From Cyprinodon diabolis (taxonomy: Eukaryota > Chordata > Actinopteri > Cyprinodontiformes > Cyprinodontidae), in contig CM060081.1 of assembly GCA_030533445.1 (NCBI GenBank), positions 2,375,315 to 2,439,314 of the forward strand: 64,000 nt of DNA, written 5' to 3'. Position numbers and translations under genes: made by a program. Below are positions 24,501-39,500 of the stretch, one piece after another (position 1 is the stretch's first letter; the number at the start of each line of letters is the position of its first letter). The notes below the pieces were generated by a model. It was not told the origin of the DNA. It did not search any database and was given only the letters and a program-made list of their open reading frames with translations.

Positions 24501-27500
24501 AGAGCACTTCGCTCTCAATCTGCAGGTTTACTAGTGGTTCCTAGAATTTCTAAAAGTAGAATGGGAGGCAGATCTTTTAGTTATCAGGCTCCTCTCCTGT
24601 GGAACCAACTACCAGTTTTAGTCCGTGAGGCAGACACCCTGTCTACTTTTAAGACTAGGCTTAACTTTCCTTTTTGATAAAGCTTATAGTTAGGGTGGCT
24701 CAGGTTATCCTGAGCTGTCTTTAAAGTTATGCTGCTATAGGCTTAGACTGCTGGAGGACATAGGGACCCCTTTTTCATCATTCTGCTTCATTCTATCTCT
24801 ATTCTCCCACTCTGCAGAATCTGTTAGTTCAATCTCTAACGTTCTGCTCTCTCTGCTTTTTCTCATAGTAGCTTCATCTGGTCTGTTCCTAATTATTCCT
24901 CCCATTGTTTCTGTCTCCCATATATACACCTCCTGTTCAGTTCCTCATAGCTGGATCCTCGTCATTCTTTAGGTTTATTCCTCCCTAGTGTCTCCTTCTT
25001 GTTTGGTTCTTGAGTTTTCTTGTGATCAGTTTTGGACTGGATTTTGTTCTTTTACTTCTTCGTTAAACTTTTTAAGTAATCATCTCTGCCTCTTCTACTC
25101 TGCATTTGGGTTCACAACAATATCCACCAACCCCGACACCTAATCTATCATCATTAATCTGGAGAGTGACCCAAAGAACGAGTCCAGACGCTGAGAAGAG
25201 ATTCCTCTGCAGGGTGGCTGGGTTCTCCATTACAGACAGGGTGAGTCTGGGAGTCTCTGCTGAGATTGCTGCCCTGCATCCCGGTCAGGATACCTGGAGG
25301 ATGTCCAGTATGTGCACAAGATCTTCAGGCTAATCAATTAACTCATCTTTAACTATTTTAGTTTATTAAACTGATGGCTGCGTTCTGACAGCTGCAGGCA
25401 CGTGCTGTCAAATTATGACCATTTCTATTACTGCTACTGTTACTTGACACAAACACAGCGGCATCTCACAAGGAGCGCTATCCTGAACAGTAGCCAATCA
25501 CAAGCTGTTTCCTTTCTCTAACACGGGCGAGCAGAGAAGCTACAAACCACAACTGCCACCTGCTACTGACTCTGCTGGGGAGAAATCTTCAAAATGTGGA
25601 ATCAATAAATTTGCTGGTATGAGAATTTTTTTTACAAAAGGCCCAGAAAACATCAGAATGGCCAAGCCAATCTAGATGCTTTTAATACTCTCAGACTGTT
25701 TGACAAATCAAAACAGGCAACATCTATTGATTTTTCTCTGTAAAGAACTTAGGTCTCGTTTTAGTCTGACCTTTCATTTATGCCATTTTTTTGTGTTGGT
25801 CTGACAAATAAAATCTCCCAACAAAAGAAACAAACAGATAAAAAGGGAACAAAAGCAGAAAAGAAGAGAGAAAGAGCTGAGCCCTGTTTTACCTGGAGGT
25901 AAGGCACTAAAGATGGAGGGGTTGAAGGAGGCATCCTCTGTGGGGGAGGGGCAGGAGGGGAGTATAAAGATTAGTTTGGTTAGTCTACAAGCCAAGACAC
26001 AGTAAGAGAAAACAACAGTTAAAACATCATCTTAGTATCAGCGCAGATTAAAAAGGTTTCTGTTAAAGGTATTTATGAAAGAATAATAGACCATTTTTAA
26101 ACATGAAACCTTTAAATCTAAGCTGCCGAGGCGTGTTTGACGAGCAGCCGTCATGATCAAACTGTCAATAAAACTCCTTTGGTTCTCCACACATAACTCA
26201 GGTTATCATGTTAGGATTATTTTAGTCTGTTAAACCCTTATAACACCTGCCTGCTGTGTCAGAACCAGTGGCGGCTGGTCAATAGAGGGCACTAAATTTA
26301 AATGCAAATATTTTGAAATTTATTGATATATATTTTTTAGATGTGCAATAAAAACATTTAATCTTTAATAACAAGTAAAGCGTCCTTTTCGTCGGATTAG
26401 CGACGTATTTCTGCCATAGGGCGCAAAAATCTTTGCCCATTGACTCTTGTTAAAAGTTGTCGATGCGCAGCAGCTCCTCTGCAATACAGAAGGTATAGAA
26501 AAGCTTGGGGCGCAGGAGAGCTGAGAGAACAAACATTCTTTTCATGACCTGGTTTAGCTACAGGGCTTGGCTAACTGCATGCATGCTCCTTTTTCTAAGG
26601 TCAGGATACGAGCCAGCTTGGATAAAGGACTGATTTAATGCACTTTTTAGAAAAGGCAAAGAAGAATAAACAATCTGGGAATAAAGTCGAGAATAAAGTC
26701 ATATTGTTACAAGAATAAAGTCTTCGTTCAACAACCTGTTTCAGAAAGAAAGCTTGGAGCCCTGCCCACCAGATGACGGCCGACCAGCTCCACCAATCAG
26801 CAACCAGAGTCCACTTTGACATCCTGCCCAGTTTGATGCTGCTGCTAATAGATTTCCTGATTTGTCAAACCGATGCTAAAGTTTAAATTCACATGATGCT
26901 CCACATTCCTCAGTTTAGGGAAGAAATGGCTTCTGGGAAGAGTTGTCATAAAATAGAACTTATTTCTTGTATTTTCACGACTTTATTCTCATAGTTTTAT
27001 GACTTTATTCTAGTTATGTTACAACCTTATTCTCGTAATGTTATGATTATTCTTGTTGCAACTTTATTCTTGTAATGTTACGACTTTATTCTCGTAATGT
27101 TATGACTTTATTCTCTTAATTTTATGACTTTATTCTCGTATTTTCACGACTTTATTCTCGTTATTGTCATAGTTTTATGATTTTATTCTAGTAATGTTAC
27201 AACTTCATTCTCTTAATGTTATGACTATTCTTGTTGCAACTTTATTCTCATAATATTAGGACTTTATTCTGGTAATATTACTAATATATTCTCATAATAT
27301 TACTACTTTATTCTCGTAATGTTATGACTTTATTCTCGTAATGTTACACTTTATTCTCGTAATTTTAGGACTTTATTGTTACGACTTTATTCTCGTAATA
27401 TTACTACTTTATTCTCTTAATTTTATGACTTTATTCTCGTAATGTTACAACTTAATTCTCATAATGTTACAACTTTATACTCGGATTTTCACGACTTTAT

Positions 27501-30500
27501 TCTCGTAATTTAAGGACTTTATTGTTACGACTTTATTCTCATAGTTTTATGACTTTATTCTCGTAATGTTATGACTTTACTCTCGTAATGTTATGACTTT
27601 ATTCTTGTAATGTTCTGACTTTATTCTCGTAATGTTACGACTTTATTCTCGGATTTTCACGACTTTATTCTCGTAATTTTAGGACTTTATTGTTACGACT
27701 TTATTCTCATAGTTTTATGACTTTATTCTAGTAATGTTACAACTTTATTCTCGTAATGTTATGACTTTATTCTTGTAATGTTCTGACTTTATTCTCGTAA
27801 TGTTACGACTTTATTCTTGGATTTTCACGCCTTTATTCTCATAACTTTAGGACTTTATTGTTACGACTTTATTCTCGTAATATTACTACTTTATTCTCTT
27901 AATTTTATGACTTTATTCTCGTAATGTTACAACTTAATTCTCATAATGTTACAACTTTATACTCGGATTTTCACGACTTTATTCTCGTAATTTAAGGACT
28001 TTATTGTTACGACTTTATTCTCATAGTTTTATGACTTTATTTTCGTAATGTTATGACTTTACTCTCGTAATGTTACGACTTTATTCTCGTAATGTTACGA
28101 CTTTATTCTCGGATTTTCACGACTTTATTCTCGTAATTTTAGGACTTTATTGTTACGACTTTATTCTCATAGTTTTATGACTTTATTCTAGTAATGTTAC
28201 AACTTTATTCTCGTAATGTTATGACTTTATTCTCGTAATTTTAAGACTTTATTCTCGTAATGTTACAAATTTATTCTCGTAATTTTAGGACTTTATTGTT
28301 ACGACTTTATTCTCATAGTTTTATGACTTTATTCTAGTAATGTTACAACTTTATTCTCGTAATGTTATGACTTTATTCTCGTAATTTTAAGACTTTATTC
28401 TCATAATTTTAAGACTTTATTCTCGTAATTTCAAGACTTTATTCTCATAATGTTATGACTTTATTCTCGTAACGTTATGAGTTTATTCTTGAAATAGAAA
28501 AAAAAATCTCTAGCCTGGCCCTAATACTGTCTTACTATCCAGAACTTCTCAAGTGGAAAAGTTGTAGTTCCATCTGGTTTAAATCTGTAAAAAATCTTCT
28601 ATATAGAACCTTGTGCTATTCGATTATTAATTGATTTATTGAAAAAATAATAGACAGATTAACCAATAAACAAATAATAGTTAGTTGCAGCCCTTTAATG
28701 AACGTCTGGTATCTTAAAGAAGCTGTTAAAGGGAATATTGCAGCATTTTTCTTCCTTAGTCCAGAATTTCAGCAGCGATCTTTCATGAGACCATCCATGA
28801 ACGTTACTCAGCTTAATGTAAAATCAAAGGACACCCCACATATGTCACATCTGAGCTACACTAAACCCGGCTGGGCTGGTTTTTGGATTTTCCCAGTTGA
28901 GTCGTTTTCACTATACGTTTTGCAGATAGTTTGCATAAGGAGAATCTCCATATTGATTTCCTGTTAGCTTAGTTTTTGGCAGGTGATGTCGCAGCATCCG
29001 GTCATTTCCAGTCACCATGGTGGGCTGTGTTTGTGTCCCATATTTCTGCCTGGTTACATCACTACTTGCAGCTCAGTTCTGAGTGCTGCTGTACCTAAGA
29101 CGGTGAGGCGAGCTGAGGCGGCGTCCTGGTCTATCTCAGTTTGAGTGATGCAGGTGTACAATCCCTCATCTTCCTCACTGACACTGGAGATGGTCATGGA
29201 CTCTTTATCAATCTTTACCCTTAAAAAAAAAACAAGCAAGTTGTTTTTTATGTAGCAGCATGTTTGTCATCGAGCACAGAAACCAAAGCTCTTCTGATTC
29301 TACTGTCACCTTAAAAAAGATCAGGTGTCATACCTCCATCTTGGATTCAGAGGCTCTCCATCCTTTGTCCAGCTCACCTTGGTGGGCAGGCTGGAATCAG
29401 AGACCGCCTTACAGTGGAAGGCTGCTGTAGAACCCCTCACAGCTGACTGAGGCGTGGGAGCCTGAATTATACGTGTCGGCTCTAAATTGAGTTAAGGTGG
29501 AAGGAGAGAGAAACAGCCAGACTTAGAAAATCAGATGAAACAGAGAAACATCAGGAAGCTTCTAGATTTATCGACAGATCTCTGCATCAAATTCTGTTTG
29601 ATTAAAACCTTACTAGTTCTGCTCTGGTTCCATTTAATGTTGGGATCAAGGAGGAACCATCAGCTCCTTTCACTGCTTTAATTCTAATCAATTCTCCTCC
29701 AGAAGAAGAAGAAAAAAAACATAACCTTACTGATCATCTGGACAGTATTCACAGCGCTGCACGTCTTCCACATTTCCTTATCTTCCAGCCTTTCTTTAAA
29801 CAACAACTGGAAACATCATATTTGCACCACCAATGTGCCTGATTTTTTTCACAATCCCTTTAAATAGAACACAACTCCATGTCTAATGCATTTTGCACCA
29901 TATTGATATATTTGCAGTAAACTGAACCTGTCCTTATTAATGCCTTTTGCACCATGATTTTCAACTGGCTTCCTTTTCTCCTAGATTGTTCACATTATGA
30001 TCACTGCCGCACTTTATAAATGGTAATGTTCATTTCACTGTTAAAAGCTATACGCCTCAACACTTTTGTTTTGTGTGACAATAAAGTTAAATACATTTTT
30101 TCTAAGGTCATGAAAACATGGAGAAGGTTTTGGAGATTGTTGCAGATTTTTCAACTATAGAAATCCCATGGACGGGGCCGCCTGTGGAGCTGGTTGACAG
30201 TTGCCTTTTGTATCTATGCTTCTTTTTCTATGTCTGCTTCTGTCTCCTTGAACCCCAGTGGGCCTCAGCAGATGGCCGCTCACACTGAGCCTGGTTCTGC
30301 TGGAGGTTTCTTCCTGTTCAAAGGGAGTTTTTCCTCTCCACTGTCGCTACAAGCATGCTTAGTGTGAGGGATTGCTGAAGAGTCAATGAGTCGATGCAAT
30401 CAGCTGGTTTTCCTTAGATAGAAAACTTTGAATCCATCTGACTGGATGATCTGGTGAACTGGAAAGTGACCTGAGATGACATGATGTGAATTGGAGCTAT

Positions 30501-33500
30501 AGAAATAAACTGAATAGAATTGATTATATTGCAAATGCAATTAATCACCCCACCCTAGTAAATGTCCCAATGTGTAAGACACTCACTCTGGTTAGTGTAC
30601 ATTTACACAACACAAAACCTTCAGTGTTACGGTACTGGTGGATCGGTGCTAAACTGGGCCAGTACTGCAGAACCCACAGCATGGGTGTGGGTGTGTAGTG
30701 GGACCAGCATGAGCTGAAGCCTGGTGTCAAACTTTGAGCTGTGAGCTAGGGCCATAAACCATGATAGTAAAAACATTCAAATTGTTCTAAGTTATTTAAA
30801 AGCTCATTTGAACACATCCTCAATTCTTCATTATAAACTTTGGTTCTCATATATATGGTTTGTAACCATGTTTCCCCTTCCTCTTTGTACATAGTAGTTT
30901 AGTTTAGTTGAGTTTCACTAGTTTTTAGTCAAGAGTTTTTAACTGACATGTTTGTCTCTGACTTGAATGATTTTTTAAAAACTCATATTTTAAATGGAAG
31001 TTGTTGTGAATTTATTCCATATATGTACAGAATTATCTGTCTGAGCGTGATTTGAGCTCGATTCACTCTTTCATTTGCTGTTCTAACACACAGCCAGTAG
31101 GAGGCATGTTCATAAACAATATTTGACAGTCTGATACAGTCTGATATCTGCTAAATATCTGATTAAATTACATATTTACCACCCGGGCAAGAAATATTTT
31201 AAAGTTGCACAACAAAGTAAAAACTGCTTGGTTCTGTGTTTGAGCATCATTTTCTAGATCTGGTTTATTGTTAAAAAAAAATGTACATCCCTTTATTGTC
31301 CCACGGTGGGGAAATTTTCTCTCTGCAACCCATCCACTTGGGGAGCAGTGGGCTGCCATTTTGTGGCGCCTGGGGGGCAGTGAGGGATTAAGAGTCTTGC
31401 TCAGGGAGCCAGAATGGAGGCTGTGGGGATCGAACCGGGTACTTGCAACCTTCTCAGAGCACAGTGCTCAAATCCACTAGGCCAACACTCCCCCGTGTTA
31501 TTTTTAGGGTGTTCGCCATTTCTACGCAGGGTTTCAAGGAAAAGTCGCTCATATTCAGAATTCAAACTTCTTTAAATCTGAAATGATTCCATCCTGTTCA
31601 ATAAATGATCAGTGTTTTTAATTCAGAGTAATTTTCATGTGAATGTGCTTTACTGGAGGCATCCATGTTTGCCAAAGAACACTACTGCCACCTACTGGTT
31701 TGTGACGTCACGGTGCGGTATCGGCTGTTGATCAAGTCCCAGTGCTGTATCTGGTGTTTGTCACAACGCGCTATTATCCAAGTCATCTTGAAAACATTCT
31801 TCTTCCAAATGTTGGCTACATATTACGTGTTTTTTCTCTGGCCAGAAGTTCGATGGCAAATCCTCCCTCTTCAAGTTGGCGATCCAACGACCAACCCGTC
31901 CGTGGAGGATCAGGAATCAGAAAGGTGGAATAACTCTTTTTTTCACTTTTACCCGATGTATTCCAGCATCCAGCTGCCATGCACGTGGGCATTGTCAGTT
32001 TCACTATAGCTCTGGTGAATTTCAATGGTGAAGTCCTCTGGAAATCCTCAATAATTGTTGTTGATTGCAGATGTGTCTAGTAGTTCCCATTGATTTAGCT
32101 TGTAAAGCGGGGAGAATGGCGCTAGGCTTACCGCACCGTGACGTCACTGCTGGAAGATGGCAGGAGGGAGGTACCTCCGGCACCTCCGGGCTAATCGCTG
32201 CCCCCCTCAGGACTCTGTCTTGTTCATAATTTCATGGGTGATACACTGCTGTGCACTATGCAGAAGTTAGGCTGTCGTTGGACAGAAGTTCTGGATTTGT
32301 TATGAATGCTCTATTTATATGCCTAAATAGAAAAAATCCATAGAAAGTTCAGAGTATGCCAGTGGTGTAGTAGATGCTGGACTAATCAGCAAGGTGTGAC
32401 AGGGGCTTAATGTGATAAGACAGTTATTGAAGTAGGAGCTCACACATTATTTATTAATGTCTGACCTTTGACCTCCAGTTGGACCTGGTTCTCAGCCTTG
32501 CCTAAGATGCTGGTAGCCACACAGGTATAGATGCCCTCGTCCTCCTTCCGAGCCCGTTTTATCTCCAGGGTACCGTTGATATAGACCCGGTACTGACCTC
32601 CATCCAGGCCACTCCCCAGGCCGTTCTTAAACCTTTGGAACAAACAGTTGGCTTCAGTCAAGATCAAATTAAACCTTTTAAAAAAACACACACACACTCA
32701 CACTAACCAGTCCAATCCATTTTTATTCATAATGCACTTTAAATTACAGCAGCTGAACAAAAAAGGCTGACGATAAAAAGACTTGAAACTGAACAAAAAC
32801 AGGAAAAGAGTAAAAGAACTAAAGTGCATAAAAACATAAACTATGCAGTGAAAATGGATGCACACACACACACAGGCTGTGGAGCCAAACTCCAGCAGAG
32901 CTGGATCCTAGAAATGATTTAAAAACTACTGATCAGCTAAGGCCTGATTAGTCGTTCTGATAAGCAAACCGCATCTCCTTCCTCTAAAGTTATGAATTAC
33001 TTTATGCTACGTTCACAACCGCACACGCTTTGAGCAGCAAAGAAGCTTCAGCTGCTTCATTTCTGCTGCTTGTCCTCATTAAGGTCAGACGTCCAGTAAA
33101 GTGAGTCCAGATGCTTCTGCTGCTCCTGTGTTCGATGCCAGAGAGCAGCTTTGCTATATTAGCTGTGATCAGCGGGTAGAAAGTAGTTAGAATCTATGTT
33201 GAAGTGAGAAAGTCCTCCTGAAAACATGGTCTGTGCAGTCAGTTCATCCAGATTACCATCCTGCCTTCAAAGATTATTTCTCTGTGGGAGCCGCTCAGAC
33301 CCCCACATACCGGTGCTGCGCTGTCACTGGGAATCCCCAGCAGCAGCTGCCTCAGGCCCGCTGCCTCTTGGGGGTTTTCCCCTCCTGTTGGTGGCGGCTG
33401 GAAGTAGATGTTAGCGTTTTTCAGGTCTGTGCTACAAACTGCAGGCAGCAGGGTAATAAAAGTGAACATATTCTGCCGGCAGGTTTCTACATTTGAAGTT

Positions 33501-36500
33501 AATTTAGGCGTTAATAAACTGTTTCAGAGGAGTGATCATATCGCTCTGCATCAGCAGTGCTGTGTCTGTCTCCCTGCCAGCTCCCAGATCAGCTTCTTTC
33601 ATAGGTTGATGTGGCGCCCAGTAGCTAAGGTTACATTTTTCCAACTCTAGTAGCTGCTGCTAGTTCAGCGCGTCACGCGCCTCAGATGCTCAGAAGCTCA
33701 TGAAGTGCTGCTCCTGCTGCTCTAGAACCACTGAAGGACCCTGATGTGTGTCAACCATAGATTTTGCACGTAAAGCATCTGCTTCTGCTGCTCGGCGTGC
33801 GCGCAGGTGAAGGTAGCATTATTCCCACAGACGAGCAGCTTACCTGCAGGAGCATGAGGGTGTTGATGGGTGACTGGCTATTTCACATCTGTTCACGTTT
33901 CAAGTGTGTTTAATAGCAGAAAAAAACCCCACAGATTTCTTTGCTTTACATGATGTGAACAGAGAAGATCCTCACCAGCGTAACACGGGCAACGGTGAGC
34001 CAAAGAAAGGGCAGTTCAGGAAGGTGCGGTTGTTCACAATGACTTTGATTAACTGATTTTTGGGTCCCAGCATCCTTGGAGGCATGTCTGTAAAAGGAGA
34101 AGCGATTGGTCATCACAATGCAGCGATTTCACAGATGTAGAAGGACCATGGCGTGCTCAGCCTTCATGGACATGATCAGTTATTAGGGTGTTTGGAAATG
34201 CATTCAAACAGGCTGATGGTGGACATCATGCAGGAGCGTCTCCAGGGCATGTGTCCGTGCTGGTATGGATTAAAACATTTAAACTACAGCTATTGTCCAG
34301 TCCCTTGTTGGTGGCAGGATCAGAGGGAAATGGACATGATGGTTAGATGATACGAAGAGACAGACGCTCAAAGCTCTCCTGCATTAGACCACCTCACTGG
34401 GTGGGGTTCCTAAAGCCCCTGTTACACCTTGACGATTTAGCCCAGTGGATGCCTGACGTATGAAAAATCTGGTAAAAACGCTGGCATATGTTGGATAAGT
34501 TATGGTTACATTTGGTATAAATGATGAGCACACTGAAGCGCGCTGGAACACATCAACATACAGCAAGTACGTTGGAAAATCTTGAGCATGCTCATAATTT
34601 CATGTCCAGTTCTCTTCTACTGATGTCTGCTTCCAGCAGGAGAAGGGGTCATAAAGCTGACCGACAGTTTCAGCTTAAGGCTGAAGCTCTTTGAAACCAT
34701 TTGGTTTCAGTCCAGTTTATCTAAATAAAGCTGCAGCTGTGCCTAAATGCCTGGCTATCCATTCATTATCTAACCTTTTTACGTTTTCTTCCTTTCTTTC
34801 TTGTATGTAACAGCATTTCAGTTTGGAAACAGCTGCTGACTTCCTCAGTTACAGCTGGGCTTGGATGACAGACTGAAGAACTGATTTACATTTGAGCTTT
34901 AAAACAGTCCACCTTTCTTTTCGTGTTTCAGCAGTCAGTGTTGAGGTCAAACATGTCTTACCAAGAACACTAACGAAGGCGTTGGCCAGCAGGTAGCCGT
35001 GCTGGTTTGAGGCGTTGCACTGGTAGACAGCGCTGCTGGCGATCTGCACCTCCCGGAAGAGGATGGTATCTCCAAGCACTTCTCTGTTGGCATTCGGTGA
35101 AGCAGCTTTGATCGAAAGCAAAGAGAAACATCAGGTAAAACATAATCGGTGCATTCATTAAAAACGATATTTTATTTAATAACAGGGATGCTGCTGCATG
35201 TCCAGTATTTCATCATTCCTTCCAGTTTACAGTGGCAGCGTTTGGCTGAGCGAGGGATGATGTTCCCCACTGACCTGAAGGCTGTGGCTGCAGCTATAGG
35301 CTAATCAGGGCCGGATTTACCGTTAAGCAAAACTAGACGGCTGCCTAGGGCCCCAAGTTTCTGGGGGCCCCATAAAACTTGCACATTAATTATGTTTTTG
35401 ATAAAACTCCTTTGGCTAAAATGCCATCAGAACGCTGATAATATTAAGTGTGTCTCAGCCCCCCCCCTTCAGTGTCCACCATATTGGAACAGTCCATTTG
35501 CTGCACATGTTCAGAAAGGTCCAAACAGACAGCAGCAACCGATAAATATATGAGAACATAAGTTTTGGCCTCATCATCCAGCCCTCATATTCATCTTCCT
35601 CCAATCGTCAAACAAATACCTGAATTTGAACAAATACCTGAATTCACACACTGGTCACAACGTTCTAGATCAGCGGTCACCAACCTTTTTAAGGCTGAGG
35701 GCTACTTCATGTCATAGGAAGGGCTACCAATACTGACCTGTGAACTGGAGGGATCAGTGTTCACCTACAGTAAATCTCATCCATAAAAACTCATTTTTAT
35801 TCTTATTTTATTCTTTTATTCATATCTAATTTTCTTTTTAATATTGTCATTTTGAAACCACTGAAATATGATTAAATAGTTAACATGATGAAATAATACA
35901 TTATTGATTAAAAATTAAACTTAACCCACTGAGTGAGTTCTTCTGTTTTCAGAAGATGAAGAGGGCACCCCATGTGGTCCTTGAGGGCCCCTTGGTGCCC
36001 GCAGGCACCGCTTTGGTGACCCCTGTTCTAGGTCAATATCTGTAGAGTTTCTTTTCCAGATCAATGGTAATGTAGATCCATATCATAACTTCAGTAGATT
36101 AATACAAGGATTACAACATCCATTTCCAGCCTTCTTTAAAAACAATCAGAAGTTGTGAAAGGATTCTTTTGGATTAGAGCTCAGTTCTTAAACTGGCATT
36201 CCTTTATTCAGGTAAGGAAAACAAACAAACCCAGTACTGAGGCTTTAAAGTTGAAGGTGACACCATTGACATGATGATGGAGAATATTTGTGAAACAGAT
36301 TGTATAATAAGTCATCATTAGCTATGTTTACATACACAAAATAAGAATCAATTAGATTGAAAGTTGTCCAGATTAAAACAGCCCAAATAATCTGATTGTA
36401 CGGCTTTGTGATTTGTGTAAAGTGCTGTAATTTGATAAGTACAGCACTTTATGGCAGCTGTGGTTGTTTTAAAGGGCTTTATAAATAAAGTTGAGTTGAA

Positions 36501-39500
36501 TATTGTGAAATCGTCTCTAGACACTTAAAGCTGAAACATGTTTAAATGTTGGTCTTTTAGGCGATGGATGTACAGTAAGTAGTCGTGTTCCTTAATTAGC
36601 TTCATCGGAATAAAAACTTGTAAAAAAGAAACGAATGAATGATAAAATAAAGGTGAAATGAATAAACCCAGGAAGATATCTCACTCTCGATGGGCTCTCC
36701 ATCCACCAGCCACTGAATGTTGGGCTTGGGGTTGCCGTTGGCTCGACATACCAGACGGCCGTTCTCCTCTGGGGCTAGCACCAAGTTGGTAGGTTTGTCT
36801 AACCAGTAAGGAGCCGCTGTGGAAAAGAAGCAGGCGGTTAACTTTACTAACATCGGCTTCTTCATCTGTTACAACAAAAGCTTCACCTTCATCATCCTCA
36901 CCTTTAACCTGCACGTCGATGGAGTGGCGTATGCTGCCCAGATCGTTGTTGGCCATGCACACATACTCGCCAGCATCCTCCTCGGACACATTGCTGATTT
37001 CCAGGGTTTTGTTGTATTTATCAAACTTCACCTTTTCTACTGGAAGCTCTCCGCCCCTCTTGAACCACTTGATGGTGGGAGTAGGACTGTGGGGCAAACC
37101 GGTGGGAGGAGGCGTGTAAGACTTGGGAGGAGAAAGAATGTCTTCTCCAAACTATCACATTTAAAAAGTAAAAAATCACATCTTTAAACCTGATTTTCTA
37201 CTAAACTCCCAATGATTTGGTTACAGTAGCAGCCATTCAAAATTTCCCCGCTTGATGGGCCCTTTGCTGGTCCTTTGCTGGTCCCCTACAATTCCTTTTT
37301 AAACATCAATCTTTATACTAAAATTATTCTTTCTGTCATGATTTGTGGACATTAAGATCTAAAGAGATGCGCCATCTCCTGGTCAGACCCTGTAATTCAG
37401 TGAAAGGGAGTACAAAAACATGGTTGGAAGTTGGAGGGCATATTGCTGGGAGTTGCAGGGAAGTTAGCTGCCATTCGGCTGCCATTCAGGTGCGAAGGGC
37501 CGTTTTGAATGGCTATTACTGTACCAACATGTTTGCAATCATGGCAGGATTTTATCTGGATGAGACCAAAGGGATGCGGTTTGAGCATGTTTGTGTTTAT
37601 GTGTGGGTGTTGGTGCTCACAGCCCAGCAGCGATACACTCCAGCAGCAGTTGCTCATCTCGTAGCACCATTTTGGAGCTCTCTTGCCCTGAGGGGGACAG
37701 GAAGGTTGGCGGGGACTGTGCTACTTTGCGGCCTGTAAATGAAAAATGATGGGAGGTTAATCTGAGCACAAAAGCATTAATTTATCCGGCTGCATGAGTC
37801 ACTTCCTCCAAGTAGCTAAACATCCTCCCTGCCACATCGGCTAACGTTATTATTCTGATCATTTCCTTGCTGCTGGCTTTCATCTCTTATCGGTGAGCAA
37901 GAAGCTAACGCCCGTGGTCTCGTTTCACAGGAAGGAATTTGAAAAAACAGATAAAAAACATTACTTTTTACCGCTGGACGGCAAAGACGGCAAAATCAGC
38001 CAATGTTCTCATTTACTGAAATATTTAACAAACATGACAGGAATCGTCACTGAAGCGACGATGTGCCACATAAAGCCACAGAAGGAGTTTGGTGTTTATT
38101 CAATCAAGCATTTCAGGTGAGAAAAGAAAAGGAGAAGAAGAGATAATTATCCATTGAAACTACTGCAGGAGGAAATCTACTGGTTGGTCAAATAAAGCAC
38201 AGGGAGAATGTGCAAAGTTCAGTCAATCAGTCTTTATGTGTGGGGGTGTGGGTGTGTGGGTCTATTGTGACAGCATGATCGTTAACAGGAGGAGGCAGCT
38301 TAGGACAAAGGTTGTGAGAGATCAACGTGATTCTAAGGCATAAACCAAGACCTTTAAGGCCGAGACCAAGACCTAGACTTTTAGAGGTCGAGACCATGAA
38401 CAAGACCTTTAAAGGGCCGAGACCAAGACCTTTGGAGGCTGAGTACAAAACCAAGATCTTGGGAGGCCAAAACCAAGACCTAGAACAAGACCTTAAGAGG
38501 CTGAGGCCGAGACCAAGACCTAGACTTTTAGAGGTCAGGACCATGAACAAGACCTTTAAAGGGAGGAGACCGAGACCTTTATAGACAGAGACCAAGATGT
38601 TTGGAGGCTGAGGCCGAGACCAAGACCTTTGGAGGCTGAGAGCAGGACTTAGACTAAGACCTTAGGCTGAGACCAACACCAAGACCTTTAGAGGTTGTGA
38701 CCAAGACTAAGACTAAGACCTTTAAGGCTGAGACCAAGATCTTTAGAAGCTGAGACCAAGACTTAGATCTTTAGAGACCGAGATCAAGACCATGACCAGC
38801 CTTTGGAGGCTAAAACCAAGACCTTTGGAGGCTGAGACCAAGACTAAGACTAGGACTCCAAGCATACTTTAGACCATCACTACTGTCCTGCTTGGAGACA
38901 TTCTAGATTTTTCCTCCCTGTTCCACTATTGTTCACCACCAGTTTGGGTAGTTGAGCTGAAGGCTATTTTCCTGGATTCTGTAACTTAATGCTCTTCTTT
39001 TGGAAGGAAGTAAGAGCTTTGACTCATTTGTTTGGGTTTTCTAGGGCATCCTTATTGGACAGCTTGTTGTATTTACTGGAACATTCTAATCCAGTATGAA
39101 ATTCATTGTCGAGTCCATCCAACTTCTCCTGCTTATTCCGACAGGGGCTGTTGGGGTCTTTGCCTATCTCCTGGAGTGTATGGGCAAAAGGCAGGGTACA
39201 CCTTGGACAGGCTGCCAGTCTCAACACGGATATGTTCAACCATGCACTCACACACACACATCTGAGGACAATTTAGAGAAGCCAGTTAACCTAACGGTCA
39301 TGTTTTTGGAAAGTGGGAGGGGTACCTGGAGAGGACCCACCCATACTCAAGGAGAACAGCTAACTGCATGCAGAAAGACTCTGGACTGGAAATTTAACCC
39401 AGAACCTTCTTGCTGCACTACCCACTGCTCCACCATACAGACTATTCACCAAACTGTGCGTTTACGAAACATCATGAAATATAACTCCTTTACTACGGAG

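Noticed and set aside
37893..38120. 75-codon ORF beginning [16 protein letters not shown]
   Set aside because: Not recognised, with no splice context and no second copy in the window; left as unassigned intron.
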